Origin: Puffinus mauretanicus | Taxonomy: Eukaryota; Chordata; Aves; Procellariiformes; Procellariidae | Length of the DNA stretch: 64,000 nt | Direction: 5' to 3' | Assembly: GCA_023333565.1 (NCBI GenBank) | Contig: JAJKFH010001141.1 | Span: 62,001 to 126,000, forward strand | In this document: positions 24,640 through 37,220 of the stretch, piece by piece | Numbering within the stretch: position 1 is the stretch's first letter | Layout: the number at the start of each line of letters is the position of its first letter | Program-made: the position numbers and the translations under genes | Notes under the pieces: model-generated | Seen by the model: the letters and a program-made list of their open reading frames with translations, nothing else | Databases searched by the model: none | Told to the model about the DNA's origin: nothing

Positions 24640-26681
24640 CACAAGATATAGCTCCTCTTTTCAGAGTTACAAAACACGCATTAACGAGACAACTGAAAAA
24701 AAACCAAACGCAAACTCAAACCAAGGCCGAGGCCACCTCTCACTACAGTCCCCAAGAGATCCGCTGCTTTTGGAAAATGTGGGGTGCAGAGCTGGTCCGC
24801 GGGAACGGGGAGAGGGGCGAGGAGATCACGTCAAGCACTGCTCACCCACCAGGCTCCTCCTGTGTCCACCACTCGGTGAACACCATGGACCTAATCCCCT
24901 AAAACCAGGATGAAAGAGGGGGGGAAACTCCCTGGGGGCTGAAAATCACTGCGGTATCACAGACCTGCTAAAAGCGGCTACAGCCAGACTGCGCAAATGC
25001 AGCTGGGATGCGAGAGGTCACGAGAACAGGAACAAATCCAGGGGATATTTTCCTGCTCTGAAGCCTGTGGTAGGCTGGAAGAGGAGGAATTCTCCCACCA
25101 AAAAGATTTTCTGAAACAAATTTTTTTTTTTTTTTTTTTAAATTGAAATTTTTCCATTAAAAAAAAAATGTAGCCCCATAATGCCTCACTCCCAACACGC
25201 TCAATCCAATTTGAACTATTTGGCTTAATTGAGCTAGCTCAAAACATTTTGGGGTTTTTTGGAGTCAGTTCAACAACATATTCAACTGCCCTTCCCTGTT
25301 GCATTGGAGAACCTGCAGCTTTATCCAGTGTCCCTCTCTCCTTTCGGGTCAGGCGCCCTGCAAGCCCAGCCTCCTGCAACCCCTGTCCTCAGATTTCTGT
25401 CCAAAAGCGCCGTACAGTTGCATTTGGTGTCAGTTGTCCCATCAAAAGCAGAAAGCATTTCCTAGGACGACAACGTGGAGAGAAGAGATGCAGCCACAGA
25501 GCCGTAAAATACAACTAGAGTCCAGAGCACCGCGGTCTGACGCACGAGGATTGAGGACAATCACAAGATTAACTCTAGATCTCATGCTAAGAATGTCCGT
25601 GAGCCCTGGAGCCGAAGCGTCCAAGAGCTCCCAGATCCCTATAGCAAAGCTGGTAATTTTGGCTTGCAATTGAAACCAACCACTGAATAGGGATGGGGAA
25701 AGAAAGGCAGTAAACAAAACAAAATCATTAGTTTGAAACTTCCACCCTGCCCCTACAAAACACGCCGCCCTCCCACACAGCGACGCAGGCACCGACGCTA
25801 TCCCTGTCCTTCCAAGGACCTGGACACGCACGCGTGTGAACAGCAAAGCAAGGAAGAGTCCGAGCCCTGACGCCGCAATGAGGGCACTTGCCCAACGTAG
25901 GAGGCGAAGGACCAAGCCTGGCCCTGCCCCAAACCAGGTAGGAACCCAACCTTCAAGCTGAGGGATGAGGGGAGGAGGAGACGCCACTTTTCTGAGGATT
26001 TGGCTAATAAGAATGTTGGCAAAAGCTACCATGTTCCAAGTGCTGGTTTCAACTTCAACTGATCAGCAATTCCCCCCAGATAAATTACCATGTTGGAAAA
26101 ACACTCATATCAGCAACCTGCAGAAAAATCACCTTGAGAAATAGATTTGGCCCCACAGATGTTTCCCTGGCATTAAAACACATTCCCTTTTTATAGGCAG
26201 AACCAGCAAAACATGGTCATTTACCACTCACCTGCCTGCAAGACTTCGTTCATTAATCTCAGTAAATTCACATTTATTATTGATAGGTTTTATTAAACAG
26301 CAGGTTGAACCACATTCTCCTCCAAAGCTCCTCCTTGCAAAGTGAGGTACCAGCAAAACATGAAGATCTCCTCTGACAGAAAAGCATTTTACAGTTTCAA
26401 AGGCTCAGTTCCACTGCATCCAACCTATAAAAAGGGGAACGTGAAATTTTTTCCATGTCTCCTGAAAACAACTCACCCAGCACAACTCCCTTAATTTTTG
26501 CTGCTATTAGACAAGATCTAAATACGACTCCTCTGACTTAACAGCATTCTTCAAATCTTTATGGGGCAAATATGCTGCTGCTTTCTCTGCTGCTAAGCAC
26601 AACATATGCTAAGTAGTTCACATTCTTTGCATCATAAACATTTTGTGGAAGTTTCATTCAGCCTCGCCCCATTTTCCACGC
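24640..26681. other. Intergenic spacer between pseudogene and KRT84-like gene
   Basis: No coding exon is recognised. A 19-T run lies at 25121-25139, followed closely by short A-runs near 25150-25170. A 196-codon minus-strand open frame at 25442-26032 has no keratin features and no other recognisable domain. The right end carries the promoter of the next gene. Confidence 0.45.
25121..25139 (+). repeat. Homopolymer T tract
   Basis: 19 consecutive T residues in the spacer between the pseudogene and the KRT84-like gene, read directly. Confidence 0.8.
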
Positions 26682-26691
26682 AAATAAAAGG
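26682..26691 (+). promoter_or_regulatory. TATA-like element of the KRT84-like gene
   Basis: AAATAAAAGG lies 92 bp upstream of ATG 26783, at the same distance and in the same core form (ATAAAAGG) as in the other keratin genes of the window. Confidence 0.6.
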
Positions 26692-26782
26692 AAGAAGGTG
26701 CTCCACTGTGGTCAGAGGGAACTGCACCCTGGAATCTTCTCCCAGCACATCGCCTGCACCAGTCTCTCTCCCACCAGCAGCC

Positions 26783-29700
26783 ATGTCCTGCTGCTCCTAC
26801 AGCACCAGCTCTGGACGTGCCATCAGGAATTTCAGCTCTTCCTCTGCAGCTCTTCCCAGGAATCGATGTAGTTTCAGCATTGCCTTGTGTCACTGGGGTG
26901 GTGGCATGGGCTGCTGTGGCTTGGGTTACTTCAGCAGCAGAAGTCTTGGTGGTGTGGCATTCCCCAGGCCCAGAATAGCTGTTGGAAGATGTCCTCCTCC
27001 GAGACGTGGATGTGGCTTTGGTGCAGCTGGCACAGGGTTCGGCTACAGAGGTGCTGGCTTTGGCTACAGGGTTTGTGGAGTCTCCAGGCCATGCACCATC
27101 CCACCCATCACCATCAACAAGCAACTGCTCCAACCGCTCAGACTGGAACTTGATCCCAACGTGCAAACGGTGAAGTACCAAGAGAAGGAGCAGATCAAGA
27201 CCCTCAACAACAAATTTGCTTCTTTCATTGACAAGGTGAGCTGGGAACCCCTCCTCAGCTCCAATGTGCAGGCACTAGAGTCCAAGTGAGATGTCTAGCA
27301 TGGAAAGGGCATGAAATCCTTGTAGGACAACTCATTTTAGACATCGAGGGCAACTTGCGTAAGGTGCCAGTTGAGCACCAAGGTGTTTATGAGCCACTGG
27401 GGAAGCTGCAGTGTACAGGCACTATTGATCTGATCTCTAGGCCTGACTGCAGGGAGGGAACAAGCTGAAACCAGTTTCATCAGCCTTCCAGTTCCTTCCC
27501 GTTCCTCTCTGCACATCCCCAATTTGTTGCAAATCTCTCCTTTCTAGAAGTGCTTAGATTTTTGTGCATTTCCACATGGGTGGCCCAGAAACAGCCTATG
27601 CGCAAAAGCACACTGGATTAGGAAATTCTGCATTCACAGGTACCAAGAGGAGGAACGCACTTTTCCCTGCCGTTGCACAGACCCTGGCTCTCTCAAGCCC
27701 TTAATCCTCATCTTCTTTCCTATTTTGCTTTCTGGGATTCAGGTTCGATTCCTGGAACAGCAGAACAAGGTGCTGGAGACCAAGTGGAGCTTTCTGCAGG
27801 GTCAAAAACACTGCAAGAATACCATCATGCCCATGTTAGAGGCTTATATTGGTAACTTGAAGAAGCAGCTGGAAGCACTGGGGTGCAACAGAGCCCAGTT
27901 AGAAGCAGACCTGAAAGCAGCACAGCAGGTTTTGGAAACCAACAAGAAAATGTAAGTAAAAAACAGAGATATGCGAGTGCAGGGCTCAAAATGTTGTTCG
28001 AGATTTGTCAACAGGCAGAGACCGTGAACTTTTCATGGCAGTAACTGGTTCCCAGAGAACTAGTAGGTAGATGGAGAGATCTACCAGGATCTCAGTATAT
28101 AAAATAAGGTCCCAATTCACAGAGAGATGGAGGAAACAGAGGATGTCCCTCTTCCAGCTTCTCTTTCTCTCCTTCCTAATTCAAGGAATTAACATTTAGA
28201 AATGTTCAGCAGCTATTTGCTGTTGGAGAGGTCAAATGAAAACAGTTCTGCTGCAAATTTGTAAAGACGCAGAAACCTCTCTGAAAACACGTTTCCTTTC
28301 CCATGGGCTACGAAACAAGACCAAAGCATCCCAAAACATTGTTTGGGGAGAAGGAAGAAAATCAGGAGTTTCACTTCTTGAAAGAAGGCCCGCAGAAACC
28401 CAAACAAAGATGTAATTGCGCTGAACTCAAACAAAATCTCCCACTTTCCCACGCAGGTACAAGGACGAATGCAGCCAGCGGACGTGCACCAAGAGTGAGT
28501 TTATTGCCCTGAAGAAGGTGAGCAAGGGGCTGTTTGAACTCTCCTCTCCGGGTTCAGGTCTTTGGGGTGCACGCGGTGATTTATTTCCCAAAAGCAGCAG
28601 CACACAAAACAAGTACAAGCAGGAGCTGGTGCTTGGGTTTTCTTGAACTCAAATCAGCAGCAACTGTGTAATTGGGAGCTGGCACACGGTCACGGTACCA
28701 GCACTGGAAGTCCCTCACCCCAAGGGTAGCCCTGAGTCTGCTCTCGCTAACAAACTTCCTTCTTCTATCCCCAACGCGTCTCCAGGACGCGGACTGGTTT
28801 TTCTTAAACAAAGCAGAGCTGGAGGCCAAGGTGGAAAGCCTGAAAGAAGAGGTTGAATTCCTGAGAATGCTCTACGAAGAGGTAAGAAGCCTCCCTATTG
28901 CTCCAGCCATCATTTGCATTTCCCAGCTGGATTTTGAACTTGCTTATCCCAAAGGACAGGGGAAAAGGGGGTAACACAGGGCAGCGGTCATCGCTTGCAG
29001 TGAATGGCGAGACTCGGCAATTCATCTCTGCTTGGCCACTGCGAAGGGGGACAGAGCTGCACAATGTGGGTGGCACACCAGCTCGGGGCTGGACTTGGAG
29101 CACCTCTCTGACCAGCTCAACCCCACGTTGCCACCAGGAAATCCACCAGCTGCGGGCCCAGATCTCAGATACTTCGGTGGTCGTGCAGATGGACAATAGC
29201 CGAGATCTCAACTTGGACGGCATCACTGCGGACGTCAAGGCTCAATACGAGGACATCGCCCGCAGGAGCCGGGCAGAAGCGCAGACCTGGTATGAAAGCA
29301 AGGTGAGAAAACCTGGCAGAGGGAGGGTTTGGGTGCAGTTCCTCTCTTCAGACCAATTTCAGACCCAGAGAAACACCCTACTGTTCTGATTTGCTCTGAT
29401 TTAACTCAAAACGTGTTTTTGGGATATGCAATGATGTCTTTGGGGCTTTTTTAGTTTGAGGAGCTGCGAGTCACTGCAGGCAGGAACGCTGACAGCCTGC
29501 GAGAGACAAAAACCAAGATAGCTGAGCTGACATGGAGAGTCCAGAGACTGAACGGAGAAGTCAGGAGCGCCAAGGACCAGGTGAACACTGCCAGGTCTGG
29601 TTATTTCAGCAGGGCAGAGAGTCCTGCGAGCTCCCACAACTAAATTAAATGGTGCTGTAGCACCTTGCAAAGGGTGTTCGTGAGCTGGGACTCTGCTGCT

Positions 29701-30835
29701 CCAACCAGGGCTGCATTAAAGCCCAACTCATGCAGTATCCGAAGGCAGATGCGGTTACAGCATCCCATCCCCTGCGAGCAACAGAAGGGAGTAGTGAAAC
29801 TGCATGTCCAGCTCCCTCAAACCCCTACCAGAGGGGACTGGGGGCCTGCGTGTCCACCTTACTGCTGGGCTGAATGCACAACCAGACTTTAAACCCATCT
29901 CTTGATAAGGCATTGCATTTGAAGATAGCAAGAGACAGCTAAGACGGACGTGTCTCGCTCCTTGCAGCGCTGCAAGCTGGAAGCTGCCGTGGCCAACGCT
30001 GAGCAGTGTGGCGAAACGGCCGTCAAGGATGCGAAGCACAAACTCTCCGAGCTGGAGACAGCCCTGCAGCAGACCAAGGCAGATCTCGCCCAGCAGCTCC
30101 ACAAGTACCAGGAGCTCATGAACATCAAGGTGGCCCTGGACATTGAGATCGTCACCTATAAGAAGCTGCTGGAAGGAGAGGAGAGCAGGTGAGTGACAGA
30201 CCCTAGCAGGGCTGCACAAGCTGCTTTAGATGCATGTGGTGGAAGGAAAAACAACTGGCCAGTGCTGTTTGGAGCTGCCGTGTTGCAAGTCATCTACGTG
30301 GTCCTGATGCAGATCAGTTCTTCCCATCAGTCCTAATAGGTCTCCACCAGTGCAAACCCACCCAAAGAGCCAGTCCTACTGCCTCCAAGCAGCGAGAGAC
30401 AGTCTAGAGAGGGTCAGGATCACATTTGAGGGAAAAGGGCTTTGCCTTTCAAGATAGATAACGTGCAACCTTTTCTCATTCTCTACAGGCTCTGTGCAGA
30501 AGGCGGCTTCCCTGTCAACATCCGTAAGTTGGAGTATTCACCTTCTACCAAACTTGGGCATCCTCTGCCTTTTCTCCAGGGAATTCCCTAAGCTGAAACT
30601 CAGCTTTGCTCTGCCTTTTGCAGCTGTCTGCCATTCACAGGGAGGCCTCACCTATGGCCCAGAGCCTGGCTTTGCAAGTGCCCATGCGTCAGCCAACAGA
30701 AACGCATGTTGTACCAGCAGCGTGGGGGTCTGCAGCACAGCGGTGGGCTGCAGCGATGGTGTTAGCGGCAGGAGCACGAGGAGCTCCCATATGAAGGTGG
30801 TGTCCATGACCAAGTCAGCCCGGAGCAACATGTAA
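26783..30835 (+). CDS. KRT84: Hair-type (hard) type II keratin, KRT84-like, nine exons, complete
   Basis: Coding exons: 26783-27235, 27743-27951, 28457-28517, 28786-28881, 29138-29302, 29455-29580, 29968-30188, 30489-30523, 30624-30835. The sum is 1578 bp (525 aa). The head has ten cysteines ([43 protein letters not shown]). It parallels mammalian KRT84 along its length, as does [12 protein letters not shown] in exon 5 and the [13 protein letters not shown] start of exon 7. Tail plus exon 8 adds six cysteines. Hard keratins are crosslinked through such cysteines with sulphur-rich partners in hair, nail, claw or tongue papillae. Oddities: the helix-termination motif reads [13 protein letters not shown], not [13 protein letters not shown]. 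Exon 4 begins DADWFF where DVDAAF/Y is usual. The frame is open upstream of ATG 26783, but that ATG is chosen because MSC is the standard start and it lies 92 bp after a TATA-like box. Assignment to KRT84 is from memory and synteny. Confidence 0.85.
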
Positions 30836-31802
30836 AGAGCTGTAGATAAATGGCAAGGCTGGAAACAAAGCTACACGCACCCCTTTCTGCCACACACAGC
30901 AACAGCCAGGCCAGAGCCCGATTGTGTGCACCCAGCTCCCCCAGGCTGCACACCCATTTTCCATGCACGGGGGATACAAAAAGCAAAGAGGGCTTTTCTA
31001 TGGTCAAGAGTTTTGCTATTTCTGCTAGGGAATCTAGGAGCAAGAAGGGCTAAAATCCCCCTCATCGCCCCCATTATGCACTTAAAACAAGATGCCTTTG
31101 GTGTAGTTCCCTGGTCTTCCCACTCCTACAGATTCAAGAATTAAAATGAAGTGCGAGAGAGGGCACCTTCTACCTAAGAGTATTTTCATTAGAGCTTTAT
31201 CCAGCCCAGTTGTCTTAGCAGCTCCCACCTTGGATCAACCTAGTTTTATCAGCTAGCCTTTTAGATTACACATACACCCCGGCATGAGCAGAACTCACCC
31301 AAAATTGCCTAGCCTTGCAGCTTCCCCACATGTTGCATCGATTTCATTGATTATTTGCCCCAAAGGATAGATTTCAAGGGATATTGCTGTTTGGAGGCAG
31401 TTTGCTTATCTACTTGCATTACCTGTTTTGAAACTGATCCTCAACTTTCCTTTTCCTTCTGGGTTTTTAATGGTCTGGCTCATCTGTGGCCATAAATGCC
31501 ATCATAACTGAAGAGTCTGGGGGCCAGAGTCCACTGTCAGGTATGAAAGGGACTGATCCATCGATGTATCTGGCCCTAGGACACAAAGCTCCTCTGTGAT
31601 CTTGTTCAAGGGATCCAAACCCAACCTTAAACGCATGGGACCAGCATCAATTGCCTTCCCAGTTGTCCAGTACCTAGCACACTGAACTGCTAGCGTAAGT
31701 ACATTAACAATATTTGGGAAGAAAAAGAGGAAGCAGGGATTTATTCCTAAAGACCTTGTATTTTGTCAGCAGCTTTCATCCTAGTTTTAGTCCTGCATCT
31801 CC

Positions 31803-31808
31803 AATAAA
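31803..31808 (+). terminator. Poly(A) signal of the KRT84-like gene
   Basis: AATAAA lies about 970 bp after the stop. It sits in the context CTCCAATAAATTGACATAGCA, which matches the relic signal of the pseudogene at 24613. I noticed no earlier AATAAA in the interval. Confidence 0.55.
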
Positions 31809-31829
31809 TTGACATAGCAACTCAGTTAC

Positions 31830-34800
31830 CTTCATTCGACACCTTCATTTGGGGAAAGGAGGGTTAATTCTTGTCTCTGCTCCAGGATCTCAATGCCAAA
31901 GCTTACAGGGGTCTAAAACAGGCACAGGCCAAGCCCTCCATCCGCTGGGAGCTCTTCCTTCCTAACCCAGACACCCCACCTCAGTGGTCTCCCATAACCC
32001 CAACACGTCTATTCTCCATGCACATGAGCAGCTATGCAAGGAGGGGAGTCATAACCTCTCTCCAGTTGGAAGTACCACGCTGAGTTGGAAGTACAGCTCT
32101 CTTCTTCCTCACACCTGCACACACGGAGCAGGATCCATTCCACCCAACGCCGAGCGTTTATGACGCAGCCGGCAAGGCACGAGAAACAGGTGCTTCCCAG
32201 GTTAGATGTCTTCATTAGGACAGGGTGGAGCCCCAAATGATTTCTCCCCCAGGAAAAACAAACAAACAAAAACATTTAGAGGGCACTGACTAAGCAAAGA
32301 TGCTCTAGCAATTTGCATAGAGCTAACTGAAACTTTTTATTATTATCATCGATTGCTAAACCCCCTTAAACCATCAGTGATTGCCTCAAGTTGCCTGGGA
32401 ACTCCTCAAAGCCATACACCAGGAGCTGCTGGATGGTTTTACCTCTCCTTGTCCTTCCTCTCATTCCGGCACCAGACCAGGTCCTGCCCGGCTCTCCAAC
32501 AGGGCACAGCTTCATTGCAGCAACCCCCTAGGCAAGCCAGACCCAACTCCCAGCCCATGCTACGTACCTCTTCCCAGGCTGTGGCTGCTCCAGTGCAGGG
32601 GCACAAAGTGCCACCATCTCCAGCAAGAGGCTGGAGGACCTCTTTTCATCTCTACTGTATGGGGTGTTGCCCTTTATAACCTCATCAAGCCAATTACGCT
32701 TCCCATCAAGCTAATGAGGCTTCCCAGGTGGAAGCCTTCCCAGGACAGGAGTTGTCTCCCCCCCACCTTGCTCCTCCCTGCCCAGTGGGAGCTGGGGACT
32801 CGGCCCAGCCCATACTGGTTTTGTGCCATTTAATTCCTTTTAAACACAAGATGAAAATCTCAATCAACCTCAGAGCAGGGTTTTGGCCTTGGTAGTTACT
32901 GAAAAACTGATGGAAACTGAAGCAAATGCAGCTTAAACACCAGGGAACTGAAGAAAGCTCCCCACCACCTGCAGCCGCCTTCTCAGGCTGGGTTGCATCC
33001 AAGTCTTCACCCTTCCTCTGCCTCAGTTTCCCTACAGAGGAGAACAGAACTTACCTCCTTCGTAAAACACTGACATCTGTGGACAGAACCGCGTTGCCAA
33101 TGACCTCAGTCCTGTTATTACAATAACCCATGGCCAACCTCGCATCCCAGGGCTTACAGCTGGTGGTGTGGCAGTGCCACAGGGGTAGGTGGCCAGAGCA
33201 AAGCGACCGCATCCTGCAGCGCAGCCCAGAAGGAAACAGCGGGGATGGTCCAGCAGGAACACAGCATTCAGCTGAGGCACTTAACTGGAGAGAGAAAATC
33301 AGGACAGCTCACCAGGAGGGGAGAAAGACAGAGGCCAAGAGCAAGCAGAGGTAGAACAAACACTCAAAGAATTATTTGCTTAAAGTATTAGATTAAAAAA
33401 AATATTATGAAGTATACTTAGATAAGTATTATAATGCACACTTAATTATTGTGCATTTTACCCTGCAGAAAGCAAGAGGCAGAAGCTGAAGCACTCTGGC
33501 CTTGGCAGGGATAGCTGGGCTTTACACCTGCACGGAAACCAGCAACACTGTAAGAAGGAAAAAAAGGAATTTCACTGCTTTTGTGAACTGAGGAAGCAGC
33601 AAGATTTCCTTGTACAGTTGGCTTGGAAAAAGGAAATACTACTGATCGGCTAGATGAAATCAGCTGGGCATCTTTAATGCCTGTGAGTAAAGCGCATGCA
33701 TGGAGCAACCTCCCCAGCCATTAACATTCTCACGCCAGGGCAGAGCTATTAAAATGTTTAACTGACATGATAATAACTAAGGGCTTTGAGATGTTTCAGC
33801 GGTGAAGGCAACACTTACAGTTAGGAGTTGTACTGTGGAAGGCTGAAAATACACAGCCGAGTATAGAAAGATGGATGTGCTCCTGACTGTGCAGTATTAC
33901 CTGCCTAAATCATAACAGGAGGGAAAACGGGGCTGCGAGGGATGTCTCGGCCTTACCTTGCCCCAAAGCATGAACAGAATAGTGTCCCTGAGATGGCACC
34001 AGATGGGTCAAAGGACTCGCCCATTCCAGGAGGAACCGCCCTCTGCAATTGTCTTTGCCCTCTACTGGGCTCCTTCTTTCCCTCAACTCACATTTGCAAA
34101 GCTAAACAGCTTCCAGCTTTCCCGAAATTCTTTGAGCTCAAATTCACGGCTCCTCCATGAACCACAGCAGCTTGCCGGGTCACCCCAACATCCAGACCAG
34201 GCACATTCCTGGCCCCACACCAATATGAACATCCTTTCTCTGTGTATGATTTTATCCACATTTCAGATGCTTGTTATTCTTCTTAGTCACTGCTGCAAAA
34301 TAGGGAGGCCAAAAAATACTGCTTTGTGGATCATTTGACGGCTTTTTCTACCTTTTAATACCTCTGAGACCGGCTTGCTCCCATCATCATCCTCCTTTTT
34401 TGCCGCTATTCTCCCCGGCAGTGACATCCTGCCCACCAGCACGGGAAGCTCAGCTGCCGTTCAGACAAGCAGTGGGAGGCAACGCCTGGCACCCAGGAGA
34501 CTCAGCCCAAGAGGCGAGAGCTGGGTGAGGGCTCTGCCTGCCGGAGAGCGAGCATCAGCGCTGAAGGCAGCTCACACGCTGCTCAGTCTGGCAGCTCCAC
34601 GGTGGAGGGCTCTGCAGCGGGTGGGCGCTGGGCTTCTCTGGGTCACGTCTGTCTCCCTTCTCTAGAAGTGCAAAAACCTCCCCCATGGCAAAGCTGCTTC
34701 TGAAGCTGAACTATTTCTCCTGAATCCAACTTGCAGAAATTGCAGTCAGCAAGACACTGTGAATACCCCTGCTTTTACACTAACTCAGGGCGCTTTATAT

Positions 34801-36143
34801 TCATATCAGCATCCCCTCTGAAGCAGAGGGATTAAGTTTCAACCAGCTCCACTTACGACCCCAGACTGAGCCAAGACCGGATCCAAAGAACGAGCACAAA
34901 GCACAGAGTGTATCCGTCTCCACGGACTCACAAAGATACTTCACGGTGTTTCCCGAAGTGTGCGGTTCCCCTTTTCCCCAGCACCATTACGCAGCGTATG
35001 TCGTTGTGGAAAAGCTGCAGCCGCACAGACTGCACGTGCCCCTTCCCAGGTCAGTACTGCACGCCCCATACCCAAAAATTCAAGGAGCAGCAATGGAGCC
35101 CTGCTAATCTCTTGTAATGCTGAGAGACCCACAATTCCTCACTAAGTATCACAAAGCCATGCAAATGACAGCAAACAGTGGCACCCCCTGCCAAAAATAT
35201 CTGGGCAACGTCTTTCTTTGAGCTCTTCATTTCAATTAAGTTCAGGGGATTTTTTTCATTTTGATTTTTTGGCTATGACATAAAAGCCGTGAGCTGGGTG
35301 TGCCTGGCCGCTGATAACACGGCTCTCCTGGGCACCCGGGATTCCTCCCCTCCCTGCTATTAGTGCTGTGCATGTAGTAAAACCCCACGCAGGCTCAGCG
35401 CTGCGCTTGCTCAGTCACAAGGGGCTGGCCCGTGTTGGGCACTGGAGCGACGGGGTCCGGGTAGTGCACAGTGGGTGCACATCCTGCACGGCCCTGGCAG
35501 CCTCGTCGCCATCCTCATCCGGGAGGAAACAGCTTTTCTCCGTGCTACAAAACCTCTGCCTGGCCCCATCCCCACGGGGGCGATGCCTTCTGCAACAGCA
35601 GCTCCAGCAAGGGCGCGCCACGCGTCTGCACCATGGCCCTACGAGAGGGGTGGGAGCAAGCACAAATCACCCTGGGGTGAGCCCCAAAGGAGCTGCCCCA
35701 AAAGGAGCAGGAATGAGTTGTCCTCACGCACAGATTCACCTCTCCAAGCTTTGGCCATCTGCAAGAGAGGTGTCTCCTCCAACGTTTAGCTCTTCTCGGC
35801 TCAGCGGAGGAAGATGGTGCTCGGAGAGGGATTGGTCTCAGTCAGATTCAGCCTTGATCGGGGGCTTGGCTGAAGCCAAGTGTTGAACAAAACCAGTCCC
35901 ATCATCCCACTGCCCAGACTTGGTGCAAAGCAGGCGAGTAAAATTCACGTGGGAATGAATGAAAGACGGTGAAGGCAGCAAACTCTAAATCCTGATCCTG
36001 ACCACAGTGTGGCACTGCTCCAGGGGACACAGCCAGGAGCAGGCTCTGGAGACAGGAGGAAGGTGATAACAGAGCTCCTGAGCATCCAGGGCAGCACAGA
36101 CAAGGAACTCAGCTGGGACTGAAGAAGCACGCAATAGGGAAAC
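31830..36143. other. Spacer between KRT84-like gene and KRT7; no keratin exons seen
   Basis: In mammals the KRT81/83/85/86 block sits between KRT84 and KRT7. I looked for rod-exon signatures ([28 protein letters not shown]) on both strands and found none. The stretch has an AT-rich island at about 33360-33470 with a small palindromic element (33433-33457, 8-bp arms). It also has a more GC-rich stretch at 34400-35900 with several chance open frames, the longest 172 codons. Confidence 0.5.
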
Positions 36144-36149
36144 TTTATT
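36144..36149 (-). terminator. KRT7: Candidate poly(A) signal of KRT7
   Basis: TTTATT on the plus strand reads AATAAA on the coding strand, about 1.07 kb after the KRT7 stop. No nearer canonical hexamer was noticed. The KRT7 message could instead use a variant signal closer to the stop. Confidence 0.4.
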
Positions 36150-37220
36150 AATGGCCTCATGACAAGGTCTCAGACCACAAAGGCATAAAATGTCAACCAA
36201 AGATACACTGCTAGGACATGGCTGAGCATGCAATACAATTCTGTGCAGTTCCTTTGAGTTATTATCTAACAATTCTTCCTACTGCAGTAATGACCTAACT
36301 ATTTTCCCTGGCATGTTTAAGTTGAAGACGCAATTTGGCAGGAACAAGTAGTTATTGTAATGATGCATCAACAAAACATGCTTTTTCCCTAGCTGTAGTA
36401 AAGACACCAGATATCACTAAATATGCTTTGAAATAAAGGGTGGTAAACAGAGACACCCAAGGATGTTATCTCCCATTTTAGTGTGCTACTTAAAATCTTA
36501 AACAACTTCATATCCCTTAAGCTTCTTTTAAGGAGAGGGAATGGGTGGGGGAGCTTGTTTATGAGTTACTTTGCTATAAAGAACCTGAAAGTAAATCTGT
36601 CTGCATTGCCTTCAGTAAGAAATCAGCTTCATTCAGAGGAGAATTGTTGAATTCCATTTCTGAGCCCATTTCCAAAGAAAATAAAGAGAAACCCAAAACA
36701 GTTTCACTGTTTTCTTCTTGGTATACTTTAAGAAAACAAACCCAGGCTGAAATCTCAACAAGGGTTGGCATTTTCTGAGGAGCCTAAGGGAATAAAGTCT
36801 TCCAAATCATATTAAGAGGGAGATAATCTTCTGGTCTCTTTTGCAAAACCACAGCAGAAAGGTGGAATAGCTTGCCACTCAAATGATTGCTTTGCCTTTC
36901 AAAGGGTGAAATCCAGCCCTGAGCAGGGGGTACCAAGCACACAAGTAACAAAAGCGTTATCCTGCCTGCTTCACTGGATAAATTTCACCCTACAGGCTTG
37001 AACCTGCTCTCAGTGGAATGGTTCCCACCGAGTTCAACAGTGCAGGATCAAGCCTTAGGCGTGATGTGGCAGGGTCAGGTACTCTGGTATGTCTTACTCC
37101 AATTCATTCATCACTGTAGAAATTTTGCAACCAATTTCTCCTATAAAAGGCAACAAAACTTTTCTTTCTATGGTTTCCCTCCTCACATGTAACGGGTACC
37201 GCTGATCTCCGTTCCTGTAG

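Noticed and set aside
33433..33457. Small palindrome AATGCACA...TGTGCATT
   Set aside because: 8-bp arms in AT-rich DNA are expected by chance at this window size.
35368..35886. A 172-codon frame between KRT84-like and KRT7, considered as a hair-keratin remnant
   Set aside because: It shows no rod, head or tail motif of keratins in any frame.
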